In this document: one piece after another, positions 16,319 through 23,672 of the stretch
How the letters are laid out: each line of letters begins with the position of its first letter
How positions within the stretch are numbered: the stretch's first letter is position 1
Assembly (NCBI GenBank): GCA_014801955.1
Contig: JAAVDE010000045.1
Span: 1 to 33,152, forward strand
Length of the DNA: 33,152 nucleotides
DNA from: Bacteroides sp.
GTDB lineage: Bacteria > Bacteroidota > Bacteroidia > Bacteroidales > Muribaculaceae
Direction: 5' to 3'
Program-made: the position numbers and the translations under genes
The notes under the pieces: generated by a model
What the model saw: the letters and a program-made list of their open reading frames with translations, nothing else
Told to the model about the DNA's origin: nothing
Database searches by the model: none

Positions 16319-16979
16319 ACCGGCGCTCCGAACCGCCGCCGCCAGCGCCGACTCGGCGCTGCTGACCGCCCTGCTGGCAATCATCATTGTCAGCGGCCTC
16401 TGCGCTCCGGTAATGACCCGCATCGTAGCCGACTATTTCAAGCAACTGATGCGCAGCCACCACCAGGCTCAGTCGGGCGAAAAGACCCTGGGCGAACGCC
16501 TGGTCGTTATCGTCGGGCTGCTCCAGACGGTGGTTTTCGGCGCCCTGCTGCTCTTCTGCGCCCTCGGCGCCGACGAGCGCCCGCCGCTCGCCTCGCTCGC
16601 CGGCCTGACCCTGCTGACGACCCTGCTGCTGACCGGCCAGCTGACGGGCTACCGCCTGGTGGGCTATGCCTTCGCCTCGACCGAAGAATCTCACTCCTGG
16701 CTGTCGGCATTTCTGACAACCCAGGCTCTCTGCGGCTATCTGCTTGTTATTCCGGCCTTTGGCGCCCTTTTCTACCCGTCGCTGACGTTTGCCTTCGCGA
16801 TTGCAGCCGGGGTGGTTTTCGTTGCATGTCGTATTCCACTGTTTATCAGCGAGTTTAGAATTTTTCACACAGACAATTTGTCGTTAATCTACTTTTTTTT
16901 GTATCTTTGCACCCTCGAAATAGTACCCCTGCTGGCAGTTTGGTCGCTCGCGGGAGTCTTTTCATCACTTTTTTGTTGA
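16302..16979 (+). CDS. DUF4271 membrane protein
   Basis: This is an integral membrane protein of 225 residues with about six hydrophobic segments. The C-terminal part FRIFHTDNLSLIYFFLYL followed by CTLEIVPLL is the recognisable signature of the Bacteroidetes DUF4271 family, which is usually found directly before hemD, as here. Its function is unknown. The start overlaps the LOG gene by 17 bp and hemD begins 21 bp after the stop. The 3' third is noticeably AT-rich against the GC-rich remainder. It contains a full-match promoter (16877-16909), so the coding sequence seems to carry a regulatory signal for hemD as well. Confidence 0.9.
   Translation: MPTPIEPALRTAAASADSALLTALLAIIIVSGLCAPVMTRIVADYFKQLMRSHHQAQSGEKTLGERLVVIVGLLQTVVFGALLLFCALGADERPPLASLAGLTLLTTLLLTGQLTGYRLVGYAFASTEESHSWLSAFLTTQALCGYLLVIPAFGALFYPSLTFAFAIAAGVVFVACRIPLFISEFRIFHTDNLSLIYFFLYLCTLEIVPLLAVWSLAGVFSSLFC
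16877..16909 (+). promoter_or_regulatory. Internal promoter for hemD-rnpA-yidD
   Basis: TTTG (16877-16880), 21 bp, then TATCTTTG (16902-16909) fully match the Bacteroidetes consensus inside the DUF4271 coding region. The predicted start is near 16915, giving a leader of about 85 bases before hemD. Confidence 0.7.
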
Positions 16980-17000
16980 ACACCTCCAACAGACCCTTAA

Positions 17001-17795
17001 ATGGCTAAACCTGTACAAAAAATACTCATCTCCCAGCCCCGCCCAGCTGCCGAAAAGTCACCGTATTTCGACATTGAAAAGAACCGTGGCGTTGAGATTG
17101 TGTTCCGCCCCTTTATCAAGGTCGAAGGCCTGACCTCGCGAGAGTTCCGCCAACAAAAAATTTCACTCTCGGACTTCACTGCAGTGATTTTCACCGCACG
17201 AACCGCCGTTGACCACTTTTTCCGCCTCTGCGACGAGCAGCGCTACCAGGTGCCCGACACCTTAAAATATTTCTGCTCTTCGGAAAGCATTGGCCTCTAC
17301 CTTCAGAAATACATCCCCTTCCGCAAACGCAAAATCTTCCACTCGCCCACCGGCAAGTTCGAAGACCTGATTCCTATTCTTCAGAAACACCACAAAGAGA
17401 AATACCTCTTTGCCGTTTCCGACGTTAGCAAAGACGTGCTCGCGAACCTCGAACGCTCAAAGCTCCAATACACCCGCGCGGTTATGTATCGCACCGTGCC
17501 GAATAACTTCGGACCCGACGAAGCGTTTGACTACGACATGCTCGTTTTCTTCTCCCCCGAAGGCATCAAGGCTCTCCAGACCAACTTCCCCGACTTCGAG
17601 CAGGGCAACATCCGAATCGCAACCTTCGGCCTGACAACGGCCAAAGCCGTTGCCGACGCCGGCCTGCGCCTGGATCTCGACGGCTCCAAGAGTCCGACAA
17701 AGTCAATCGCCGCCACTATCGACGCCTACATCGCCGAGCAAAACGAAGGCTATGAGGACGACGAAGAAGAAGCCACCGAAAACAATGAGGAATAA
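17001..17795 (+). CDS. hemD: Uroporphyrinogen-III synthase
   Basis: HemD cyclises hydroxymethylbilane to uroporphyrinogen III with inversion of ring D, in heme, siroheme and cobamide synthesis. It has 264 residues. Sequence conservation in this family is low, but the two-lobed pattern fits: KILISQPRP at the start, VIFTARTAVDHFF, FCSSESIGLYLQ, then MLVFFSPEGIKAL and IRIATFGLTTAKAV. The tail (last 20 residues) is very acidic and looks disordered; it is an extra beyond the enzyme core. The gene follows DUF4271 after 21 bp and overlaps rnpA by 11 bp, the usual Bacteroidetes arrangement, which strengthens the call. Confidence 0.92.
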   Translation: MAKPVQKILISQPRPAAEKSPYFDIEKNRGVEIVFRPFIKVEGLTSREFRQQKISLSDFTAVIFTARTAVDHFFRLCDEQRYQVPDTLKYFCSSESIGLYLQKYIPFRKRKIFHSPTGKFEDLIPILQKHHKEKYLFAVSDVSKDVLANLERSKLQYTRAVMYRTVPNNFGPDEAFDYDMLVFFSPEGIKALQTNFPDFEQGNIRIATFGLTTAKAVADAGLRLDLDGSKSPTKSIAATIDAYIAEQNEGYEDDEEEATENNEE

Positions 17796-18138
17796 ACTCC
17801 CCAAATCGACTAAACTCTGCTCCCTAACGGCTATCGACGCGCTCTTCGCCTCCGGCAAGGGCGCGCTCGCATATCCGCTGCGCGTAATTGCCATGCCCTC
17901 CGACCAACCGGGAGTCAGATTCCTGATTTCAGTGCCGAAGCGCCGGTTGCGCCATGCGGTTGACCGCGTTGCCATGCGCCGACGCATCCGCGAAGCCTAC
18001 CGCCTGCTCCGCCCCGGCCTCCCCGAAGGCCTCAGCCTCAACCTCGCCTTCATCTACGTTGCCGACCGGCGCGTTGACTCGGCGCGCATCCATGCCGCCA
18101 TGGCCCGCCTGCTCAATGATTTCCAAAATCCTGACTGA
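17785..18138 (+). CDS. rnpA: Ribonuclease P protein component
   Basis: RnpA is the protein cofactor of the ribozyme that matures tRNA 5' ends. I set the start at ATG 17785 (117 residues), where the protein-like sequence [13 protein letters not shown] begins; a longer frame upstream only shadows hemD. The body shows [22 protein letters not shown] and the basic helix [13 protein letters not shown]. The usual RNR motif reads DRVAMRRR here, so the central Asn is Val. It overlaps hemD by 11 bp and yidD by 23 bp. The order hemD-rnpA-yidD replaces the rpmH-rnpA order of many bacteria. Confidence 0.93.
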   Translation: MRNKLPKSTKLCSLTAIDALFASGKGALAYPLRVIAMPSDQPGVRFLISVPKRRLRHAVDRVAMRRRIREAYRLLRPGLPEGLSLNLAFIYVADRRVDSARIHAAMARLLNDFQNPD

Positions 18139-18340
18139 GCTGCTCATTCTGCCAATCAGCTTCTATCGCGCCTGCATCTCGCCGCTAACGCCGCCGAGCT
18201 GCCGCTTCACGCCAACCTGCTCCCAATATGCCATCGAAGCCCTGAGGCGCCACGGCCCCCTGCGCGGCTCCTGGCTAACGCTCCGCCGCCTGCTGCGCTG
18301 CCACCCCTGGGGCGGAAGCGGCTTCGACCCCGTTCCCTGA
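18116..18340 (+). CDS. yidD: Membrane protein insertion efficiency factor YidD
   Basis: YidD is a small inner-membrane-associated protein that assists YidC-dependent insertion. It has 74 residues starting at ATG 18116, inside the 3' end of rnpA. It has the family pattern: a hydrophobic N-terminal helix ([19 protein letters not shown]), then [20 protein letters not shown] with its paired cysteines, and [13 protein letters not shown] at the end. It closes the plus-strand run and is followed by the hairpin at 18376-18406. Confidence 0.95.
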   Translation: MISKILTELLILPISFYRACISPLTPPSCRFTPTCSQYAIEALRRHGPLRGSWLTLRRLLRCHPWGGSGFDPVP

Positions 18341-18375
18341 CTCTCCGTTTTCCTTCCATATGTATTATATATGTT

Positions 18376-18406
18376 AAAAGCTCCCGGCCTCGCGGTCGGG
18401 AGCTTT
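18376..18406. terminator. Bidirectional terminator between yidD and ompA
   Basis: AAAGCTCCCG pairs perfectly with CGGGAGCTTT and the stem extends by GCC/GGT around a four-base loop. T runs on both sides are short (3-4). It lies between two convergent genes, so it probably serves both. Confidence 0.75.
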
Positions 18407-18439
18407 GGAGTGTTTATGGATCAGTATTTAGGGATGGGA

Positions 18440-19621
18440 TTATTTGTCGTTGAGAACGCAGATTGCAACGCGGTTCCAGCTTTCTTCCTTGAACATTTCG
18501 CCGATGCCCTTGCCCTGAGCCTTGATGCGGTCGGCCTTGATGCCATATTTGTTAACGAGCATGGTCTTAACGCTTTCGGCGCGGTTCTTGGCGAGGCGTT
18601 CGTTAAATTCGAGGTTGCCGTCCTTGGAAGCGTAGCCGTTGATTTCCACGGTTGCTTCGGGGTTGTTCTTCATGTACTGGGCAATCATTTCAACGTTGGG
18701 CTGCTGGTCGGCGGTAATCTTCGAGGAACCGATGCGGTAGAACACATAGCGGACGCTCTGGAGAGTGTTGGTAGTGTCGGTCTGGGTGACTACGGTTGCC
18801 GGGCGGCTCTGGCACTGCTGCAGGGCAGATGCGAGGGTTGCGTTGGCGGCGGTCAGGTCAGCGTTGGTTGCGGAGAGTTCGGCAATACCGGCTTCCTGGG
18901 CAACAACCATTGCACGCAGGGCGTTGATCTGGTCGTTATAGGGCTGATAGTCGCAGGGGGCTGCATAGGCAAAGCTGTGGGTGCCGTTGGAGTTACCGAA
19001 GTGGTAGGTAACGCCGGCCATCAGTTCGAGCGAAGCGGCGCGGGCCGAGAACACGGTGTATTCCTTGTTGGTAACATTCCAGAGAATCGAGGGCTTGATG
19101 CCGATTGTCCAGGCCTTGGATTCGCCGAGGTTGAAGTTAAAGTTAACTCCGGAGCGAACGCCCATGTCGTTGGTGTCGTGGCCCTGCGATTTAGGAACGA
19201 AGGTGTGGATCCAGCCGGTACCGCCAACGAGTTCTACTTCAAAAACGCGGGGTTGGCCGGCATAGCCTGCAAAGAGATTATTGAGGTTAACGGCACCGAA
19301 AACGCCAACATACATGCCGTCAACAACGTTGTGCATCGAAGGCTGATAGTTCCAGGTCGAAGTGTTGAAACCGGTAGTACCTTCAACGCCGAGGCCGATG
19401 GTAGGAGAAATCTGCTTGCGAACCTCCAGGCCGGCGGCGCCGCGAACGTTGTCGCCAAAGGTGCCGTGGAAGGGGTGAACGGGGTTGGCAATACCGCCTT
19501 TGAGGGTTATGGACCAGTTGTCGCCGGCTTTTGTGGGAGCCAGGGCATTAGTTGTTTCTTGAGCGGAGGCAACTCCGGCAAATGCGACGGATGCAATAGC
19601 TGCGAGCACAATTTTTTTCAT
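18440..19621 (-). CDS. OmpA-family outer-membrane protein
   Basis: This is a major outer-membrane protein linking the membrane to peptidoglycan. It has 393 residues with a signal peptide at 1-20 (AGVASAQ cleavage region). A strand-rich beta-barrel domain runs to about residue 220. An Ala- and Asn-rich coiled segment (about 228-270) follows, then the OmpA C-terminal domain with YMKNNPEATVEINGYAS and NERLAKNRAESVKTML. Its strong codon bias suggests high expression. No full-match promoter is visible in the 128 bp upstream (19622-19749), which is AT-rich next to the ATG; an imperfect TAACTTTT sits at 19711-19718 on the minus strand. The lipoprotein gene upstream may read through. Confidence 0.93.
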   Translation of the reverse strand: MKKIVLAAIASVAFAGVASAQETTNALAPTKAGDNWSITLKGGIANPVHPFHGTFGDNVRGAAGLEVRKQISPTIGLGVEGTTGFNTSTWNYQPSMHNVVDGMYVGVFGAVNLNNLFAGYAGQPRVFEVELVGGTGWIHTFVPKSQGHDTNDMGVRSGVNFNFNLGESKAWTIGIKPSILWNVTNKEYTVFSARAASLELMAGVTYHFGNSNGTHSFAYAAPCDYQPYNDQINALRAMVVAQEAGIAELSATNADLTAANATLASALQQCQSRPATVVTQTDTTNTLQSVRYVFYRIGSSKITADQQPNVEMIAQYMKNNPEATVEINGYASKDGNLEFNERLAKNRAESVKTMLVNKYGIKADRIKAQGKGIGEMFKEESWNRVAICVLNDK

Positions 19622-19749
19622 AATTAGTAGTTGAAATTTGTTAGTTGAATTTTAGTTTGAGTTTTACTATACGACAACTAACAGGCGAAAAAAGTTCAAC
19701 TACGGTTAAAAAAAGTTACATCGCCGCCTCTTCGCCGCGCCTCGCCGAA

Positions 19750-21102
19750 TCACTCCGGAGCGTAGGCGCCGAGGGTTTGCAGGCGCGGGCGACCGTGGCG
19801 GTCGGCGGCGGGGAGCAACGGATGGTCCAGGTCGGAGTTTGCGGCGCCGAGGGCCGGAGAGTCGGGAGCGGGCAGGTAGCTGAACGTATATTCGGTCAGC
19901 GAATAGCTCAGCAGCGGATCGGTTTCCCAGAGGCAGGCCTGATAGCGGGCGTCGTCGTTGCCTTTCGACGAAAACAGGCAGCGGCGGAACCAAACGTTGA
20001 CCTCCTCCGGGTTATCATAGTCGGAAATCGCCGTGTCGCGGCCATATATAATGCAGTTCGCAAAGTCGGCAGTCATGGTTTCCGGCGCGGCCAGAACAAT
20101 GATTTCCTCGTCGGGCCACTTGAAAAGATACCAGTTGGCAATCGTGCAGCGGTCAAAAACGAAGTTGCCGGCGCCGAGATGAACCAGGGCCGACGCCGCG
20201 TTGGAAATTTCGCAGCCCAGGGCAACCACGGTCGTTGAGTCAGCGGCGACGAGCTGGCGGCCTCCGCTATTATAGAGGCGCGAGTTCAGCAAGGTCAGGT
20301 CGGCCAGCGAGTCAACGGCAACGCCGCGACAGGTGTTGATGACCGAAGTGTGGGCCAGTCGGTTGCCCCGGCTCGATGAAGTGAAGCGCACTCCCTCCCA
20401 CTGGTTCGACATGACTTCATAGCTGATGTCGGCAACGACGTTGTTCGTTCGGTCGCCGCTGAACTCGATGGGCGCCTCGGCGGTGCCGTCGCAAAGCAGC
20501 GTGCCGTCAACGACCAGCGCGGCGCCGTCGTGAAACAGCAACCGCGCGCCCGGCTCAACGGTCAGCCTGACTCCGGGACCCACGCGCAGAGTGTCGCTGA
20601 CCAGGGTCGGCACCTCGGCCGAAATCGTGAAGTCCTCGCCCAGCCAAACGCCGTCGAGGCGGTTAACGCGCTGCGAGCGGGCGCTGACGCGCACCGAGCG
20701 GGTAACGCCGTTGGTCGTAACGTCCAGCCAGTCGGCATATTCCACCGGCTCGGCCTCCGTCGGCTCCGGCAGCGTACACTCAATGAAAACATAGACCGAG
20801 TCGTTCGGGCGGATGTCAACGTCGCTGAAAACGCGCCCGGCCTGACCGTCAACGTTGATGCGGAAATACTCGCCCGAGCGCATCCTGACCTCCGAAAGGC
20901 TGATTAGCTTGCTGTTGCGGTTCAGGATTCGCAGATTCGACGTCGGCGAGGGAGTGTTGGCAAAGAAAAGACCCATGTCGAGGCCGTCGGCCGAGGTCGA
21001 GAAGGTCGGTTGGGCGGAGGGCGACGTGTCGAACGAGTCAACGATGCACCCCGAAAGCGCAAACATCGCTATAATGGCAAAAAACAAATTCTTCATACTC
21101 AT
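19750..21102 (-). CDS. Lipoprotein with predicted right-handed beta-helix
   Basis: This is a predicted cell-envelope lipoprotein of 450 residues. The signal peptide ends in the lipobox ALSGC (Cys about 19), followed by IVDSFDTS, a typical Bacteroidetes lipoprotein beginning. Residues 40-140 look like a beta-sandwich (LRILNRNSKLISLSEVRM, RPNDSVYVFIEC). From about 160 onward come short repeated strand turns (VEPGARLLFHDGAALVVDG, PIEFSGDR, HTSVINTCRGVAVDS, NSRLYNSGG, CEISNAASALVHLGAG, CTIANW, CIIYGRD) typical of a parallel beta-helix. It ends in DSPALGAA and the tail GRPRLQTLGAYAPE, similar to choice-of-anchor-type proteins. Substrate and role are unknown. It lies 55 bp after the 117-aa gene and 128 bp before ompA. 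Confidence 0.85.
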   Translation of the reverse strand: MSMKNLFFAIIAMFALSGCIVDSFDTSPSAQPTFSTSADGLDMGLFFANTPSPTSNLRILNRNSKLISLSEVRMRSGEYFRINVDGQAGRVFSDVDIRPNDSVYVFIECTLPEPTEAEPVEYADWLDVTTNGVTRSVRVSARSQRVNRLDGVWLGEDFTISAEVPTLVSDTLRVGPGVRLTVEPGARLLFHDGAALVVDGTLLCDGTAEAPIEFSGDRTNNVVADISYEVMSNQWEGVRFTSSSRGNRLAHTSVINTCRGVAVDSLADLTLLNSRLYNSGGRQLVAADSTTVVALGCEISNAASALVHLGAGNFVFDRCTIANWYLFKWPDEEIIVLAAPETMTADFANCIIYGRDTAISDYDNPEEVNVWFRRCLFSSKGNDDARYQACLWETDPLLSYSLTEYTFSYLPAPDSPALGAANSDLDHPLLPAADRHGRPRLQTLGAYAPE

Positions 21103-21157
21103 TTAATAACGCACCCCACCCCTGAAAAATTGCCCCGCGGCCGCCAAATGCGGCAGA

Positions 21158-21511
21158 TTAATATGCCCCCGAGGGGCGCGGAGGGCGCGGGCGCAGGCGG
21201 CAGCGCAATCGCCGGTGGAGCTCGGTGCGCGCCGGGCGGCCGCTCAGCGAGGCAATCAGGCGGTCGGTAACAACGGCCTGGAGCAGCCGGTGGTGGTCGC
21301 CGGGCAGGTCAACGCTGTCGTCGGTCGGGTCGACCTCCAGGTCAAGCTCGGCGCAGGTTTCCAGCAGCTGGTTGCGCGCAAGGGCCAGCAGGGCGGCCTC
21401 TTCGTGGCGACCATAGGGGCCGGGCAGCGTGGAATCGTTGGTAACGGCTTTGAGGGCCGAAAGGGCAAAAACGGCATCGACAGCCGAATGTAGATGAATG
21501 CGGTTTTTCAT
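21158..21511 (-). CDS. Small uncharacterised protein (117 aa)
   Basis: I do not recognise this protein. It has 117 residues with a mostly helical first part (LHSAVDAVFALSALKAV, HEEAALLALARNQLLETCAEL), an acidic middle, and a basic, Arg- and Pro-rich tail. It has no signal peptide or membrane segment. It starts 2 bp after the stop of the 125-aa gene and is surely co-transcribed with it. Its composition resembles small head or tail-completion proteins of phages, but that is only an impression. The Arg-rich tail is encoded by a GC-rich stretch. Confidence 0.55.
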   Translation of the reverse strand: MKNRIHLHSAVDAVFALSALKAVTNDSTLPGPYGRHEEAALLALARNQLLETCAELDLEVDPTDDSVDLPGDHHRLLQAVVTDRLIASLSGRPARTELHRRLRCRLRPRPPRPSGAY

Positions 21512-21513
21512 TT

Positions 21514-21891
21514 TTAGCAGTTTAACAGACGGTTAGCGGTTTTAGTACTGATATAGAAACGCGAGGCGCGACCGTGGGCAACGACGTGGACGGCGGCGGC
21601 GGTTCGAGTGGCTCCCGGATGGCAGACCATATAGCGGTCGAACAACTCGAAGATTTCGCGCCACATCGCGGCGTTGTCGGCCGACATTTTCGGCAGTTTG
21701 CACAATCGCCGCCTGCGATCCATAACTATCAGGTGGTCAACGCTGATAAAGAACCCCTTCTCGACCGGCGAGTGAATAACGGAGTTTATCACTGAGTCGG
21801 TTGCCCGCCGCAGTCGAAGGCGGCTCATTTCGTCGCGCACGGCCTTGGTGAAGCGGCGGTTGCGCTCTTTGGTTTGCGTAATGTTTGTCAT
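21514..21891 (-). CDS. Small basic uncharacterised protein (125 aa)
   Basis: I do not recognise a named family. I choose ATG 21891 (125 residues, MTNITQTK) rather than the TTG 45 bp upstream, because a full -7 box (21900-21907) lies between them. The protein is basic. It has an Arg-rich helical start, a central DHLIVMDRRRRLC segment, MWREIFELFDRYM, and the ending GRASRFYISTKTANRLL. The ASRFYIS-type ending is reminiscent of small proteins in Bacteroidales phage-like clusters. It is followed after 2 bp by the 117-aa gene. Possible roles include nucleic-acid binding, given its charge; none is proven. Confidence 0.6.
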   Translation of the reverse strand: MTNITQTKERNRRFTKAVRDEMSRLRLRRATDSVINSVIHSPVEKGFFISVDHLIVMDRRRRLCKLPKMSADNAAMWREIFELFDRYMVCHPGATRTAAAVHVVAHGRASRFYISTKTANRLLNC

Positions 21892-21899
21892 CGTGAGTG

Positions 21900-21907
21900 C
21901 AAAATTA
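21900..21907 (-). promoter_or_regulatory. -7 box upstream of the 125-aa gene
   Basis: On the minus strand TAATTTTG is a full TAnnTTTG match, 8 bp before the ATG at 21891. The leader would be only a few bases. There is no TTG at standard spacing. Confidence 0.5.
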
Positions 21908-21965
21908 GCTACAGGTTGGGCAAAAAACATGCCCAAAGCTGTTGCAGAGTGTTAATTATATGATG

Positions 21966-21996
21966 TTTGGAATTTGAGAAAATTTTCGTACTTTTG
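21966..21996 (+). promoter_or_regulatory. dapA-rsmA promoter
   Basis: TTTG (21966-21969), 19 bp, then TACTTTTG (21989-21996) fully match the Bacteroidetes promoter. The start would be near 22001, about 17 bases before the dapA ATG. Confidence 0.8.
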
Positions 21997-22017
21997 CACT
22001 AAATTTTCCCACCACTT

Positions 22018-22902
22018 ATGGCCCACGTAAACCTAAAAGGCATGGGAGTGGCACTGATAACGCCATTCAAAGCCGATAAAAGCATCGACTTCAGCGCCCT
22101 GGCGCGACTAATCGAATATCAAATCAAAAACGGGATTGACTTCCTGGTAGTGCTTGGCACAACGGCCGAAACACCGGCTTTGACGCCCGACGAAAAACGC
22201 CGCGTCCGCGAGTTCGTTGCCGAGCGGGTTGCCGGGCGCGTGCCGCTGGTGCTCGGTCTCGGCGGCAACAACACTGCCGGCCTCTGCGACGAAATCCGCT
22301 CGACCGACCTCAGCGCCTACCAGGCAATTCTTTCGGTCGTGCCCTACTATAATAAGCCGTCGCAGGAGGGAATCTATCAGCACTATGCCGCAGTTGCGCA
22401 GGCTTCGCCGCTGCCCATTATCCTCTATAACGTTCCGGGGCGAACCGGCGTTAACATGACCGCCGAAACTACCCTGAGGCTGGCGCGCGATTTTTCCGAC
22501 AAGATCATCGCAATCAAGGAGGCCTCAGGCAACTTCACCCAAATCGACGACATCATCAAGCGCAAGCCGGCTGACTTCATGGTCATCTCCGGCGACGACG
22601 GCATAACCTTTCCGCTCATAACCCTGGGCGCCGTGGGCGTGATTTCGGTTATCGGCAACGCGTTTCCCAAGGAGTTCAGCCGCATGGTGCGCCTGGCCCT
22701 GGAGGGCGATTTCGCCAACGCGCTGCTCATTCACCATAAGTTCACCGAGCTGTTCTCGCTGCTGTTTGTCGACGGCAACCCCGCGGGCGTCAAATGCCTG
22801 CTCCATGCAATGGGCCATATCGAAAACGAACTGCGCCTGCCGCTGGTGCCGACGCGCATAACAACCTACGAAAACATTCGCCACGTCCTCGAACGGCTAT
22901 GA
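22018..22902 (+). CDS. dapA: 4-Hydroxy-tetrahydrodipicolinate synthase
   Basis: DapA condenses pyruvate with aspartate semialdehyde, the first committed step to diaminopimelate and lysine. It has 294 residues, the standard length, in a TIM barrel. Signatures seen are GTTAETPAL (substrate loop, normally GTTGE), VVPYYNKPSQEGIYQHY with the catalytic Tyr, LYNVPGRTG, and the Schiff-base lysine in IKEASGN. SGDDGITFPL follows. Its stop overlaps the rsmA start by 4 bp. The Gly-to-Ala change in GTTAE is common among Bacteroidetes enzymes, as far as I recall. N-acetylneuraminate lyase is a related alternative, but the DapA motifs fit better. Confidence 0.95.
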   Translation: MAHVNLKGMGVALITPFKADKSIDFSALARLIEYQIKNGIDFLVVLGTTAETPALTPDEKRRVREFVAERVAGRVPLVLGLGGNNTAGLCDEIRSTDLSAYQAILSVVPYYNKPSQEGIYQHYAAVAQASPLPIILYNVPGRTGVNMTAETTLRLARDFSDKIIAIKEASGNFTQIDDIIKRKPADFMVISGDDGITFPLITLGAVGVISVIGNAFPKEFSRMVRLALEGDFANALLIHHKFTELFSLLFVDGNPAGVKCLLHAMGHIENELRLPLVPTRITTYENIRHVLERL

Positions 22903-23672
22903 ACAAAGTCAAACCCAAAAAAGCCCTCGGCCAGCACTTTCTGACCGACCTGGGAGTTGCGCGGCGCATTGCCGACACCATCGGCGACTTCCGCAACCTG
23001 CCCGCCCTGGAGGTTGGCCCCGGCATGGGCGTGCTGACCCAGTTTCTGCTCGAAACCGACCCGAAGGTAACGGTTGTTGAAATCGACCGCGAGAGCGTTG
23101 CCTGGCTCGGAGCCCACTTCCCGGAGCTGCGCATCGTTGAGGGCGACTTTCTGCGCATGGACCTGGCCGAACTGATGGGCAACGAGCCATTCACCGTTAT
23201 CGGCAACTATCCTTATAATATATCGTCGCAGATTTTCTTCCATGTGCTCGACTTCAAGGACCTGATTCCCTGCTGCGCCGGAATGTTGCAGCGCGAGGTC
23301 GCCGAGCGCCTGGCCGCCGGCCCGGGAACCAAGGCGCGCGGAATATTGAGCGTGTTGCTCCAGGCGTGGTATGACGTTGAGTATCTCTTCACGGTGTCGG
23401 AACACGTGTTCAACCCTCCGCCAAAAGTCAAGAGCGGCGTTATTCGAATGACCCGCAACTCGCGAACCGACCTGGGCTGCGACCCCGCGCGCTTCAAAGC
23501 TATCGTGAAAGCCACCTTTGGCCAGCGCCGCAAAACCATCCGCAACTCAATCCGCTCGGTCATTGCCGACTTCCCCGCCGACCATCCGCTGGGCGGACTG
23601 CGCCCGGAGCAGCTGTCGGTCGAGGATTTCATTTCTCTTGCACGCATCGGCTCAGAGGGCGGCAAGCAGTGA
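22899..23672 (+). CDS. rsmA: 16S rRNA (adenine1518/1519-N6) dimethyltransferase
   Basis: RsmA dimethylates two adjacent adenines near the 3' end of 16S rRNA during ribosome assembly. I start it at ATG 22899 within ATGA shared with the dapA stop (257 residues). Motifs are KALGQHFL near the N-terminus, the SAM-binding EVGPGMGVLT, the VVEIDRE strand, the catalytic IGNYPYNIS and the FNPPPKVKSGV block. The C-terminal RRKTIRNS helix region follows. Its last 21 bp overlap the end of the convergent portal-like gene, an unusually tight junction. Confidence 0.97.
   Translation: MNKVKPKKALGQHFLTDLGVARRIADTIGDFRNLPALEVGPGMGVLTQFLLETDPKVTVVEIDRESVAWLGAHFPELRIVEGDFLRMDLAELMGNEPFTVIGNYPYNISSQIFFHVLDFKDLIPCCAGMLQREVAERLAAGPGTKARGILSVLLQAWYDVEYLFTVSEHVFNPPPKVKSGVIRMTRNSRTDLGCDPARFKAIVKATFGQRRKTIRNSIRSVIADFPADHPLGGLRPEQLSVEDFISLARIGSEGGKQ

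Noticed and set aside
17650-17784. Upstream extension of rnpA
   Set aside because: The first 45 codons only shadow hemD in another frame; family similarity begins at 17785.
18371-19627. 418-codon reading frame antisense to all of ompA
   Set aside because: OmpA has a signal peptide and a recognisable C-terminal domain on the other strand. The antisense frame is low-complexity Gly/Val-rich text without a promoter.
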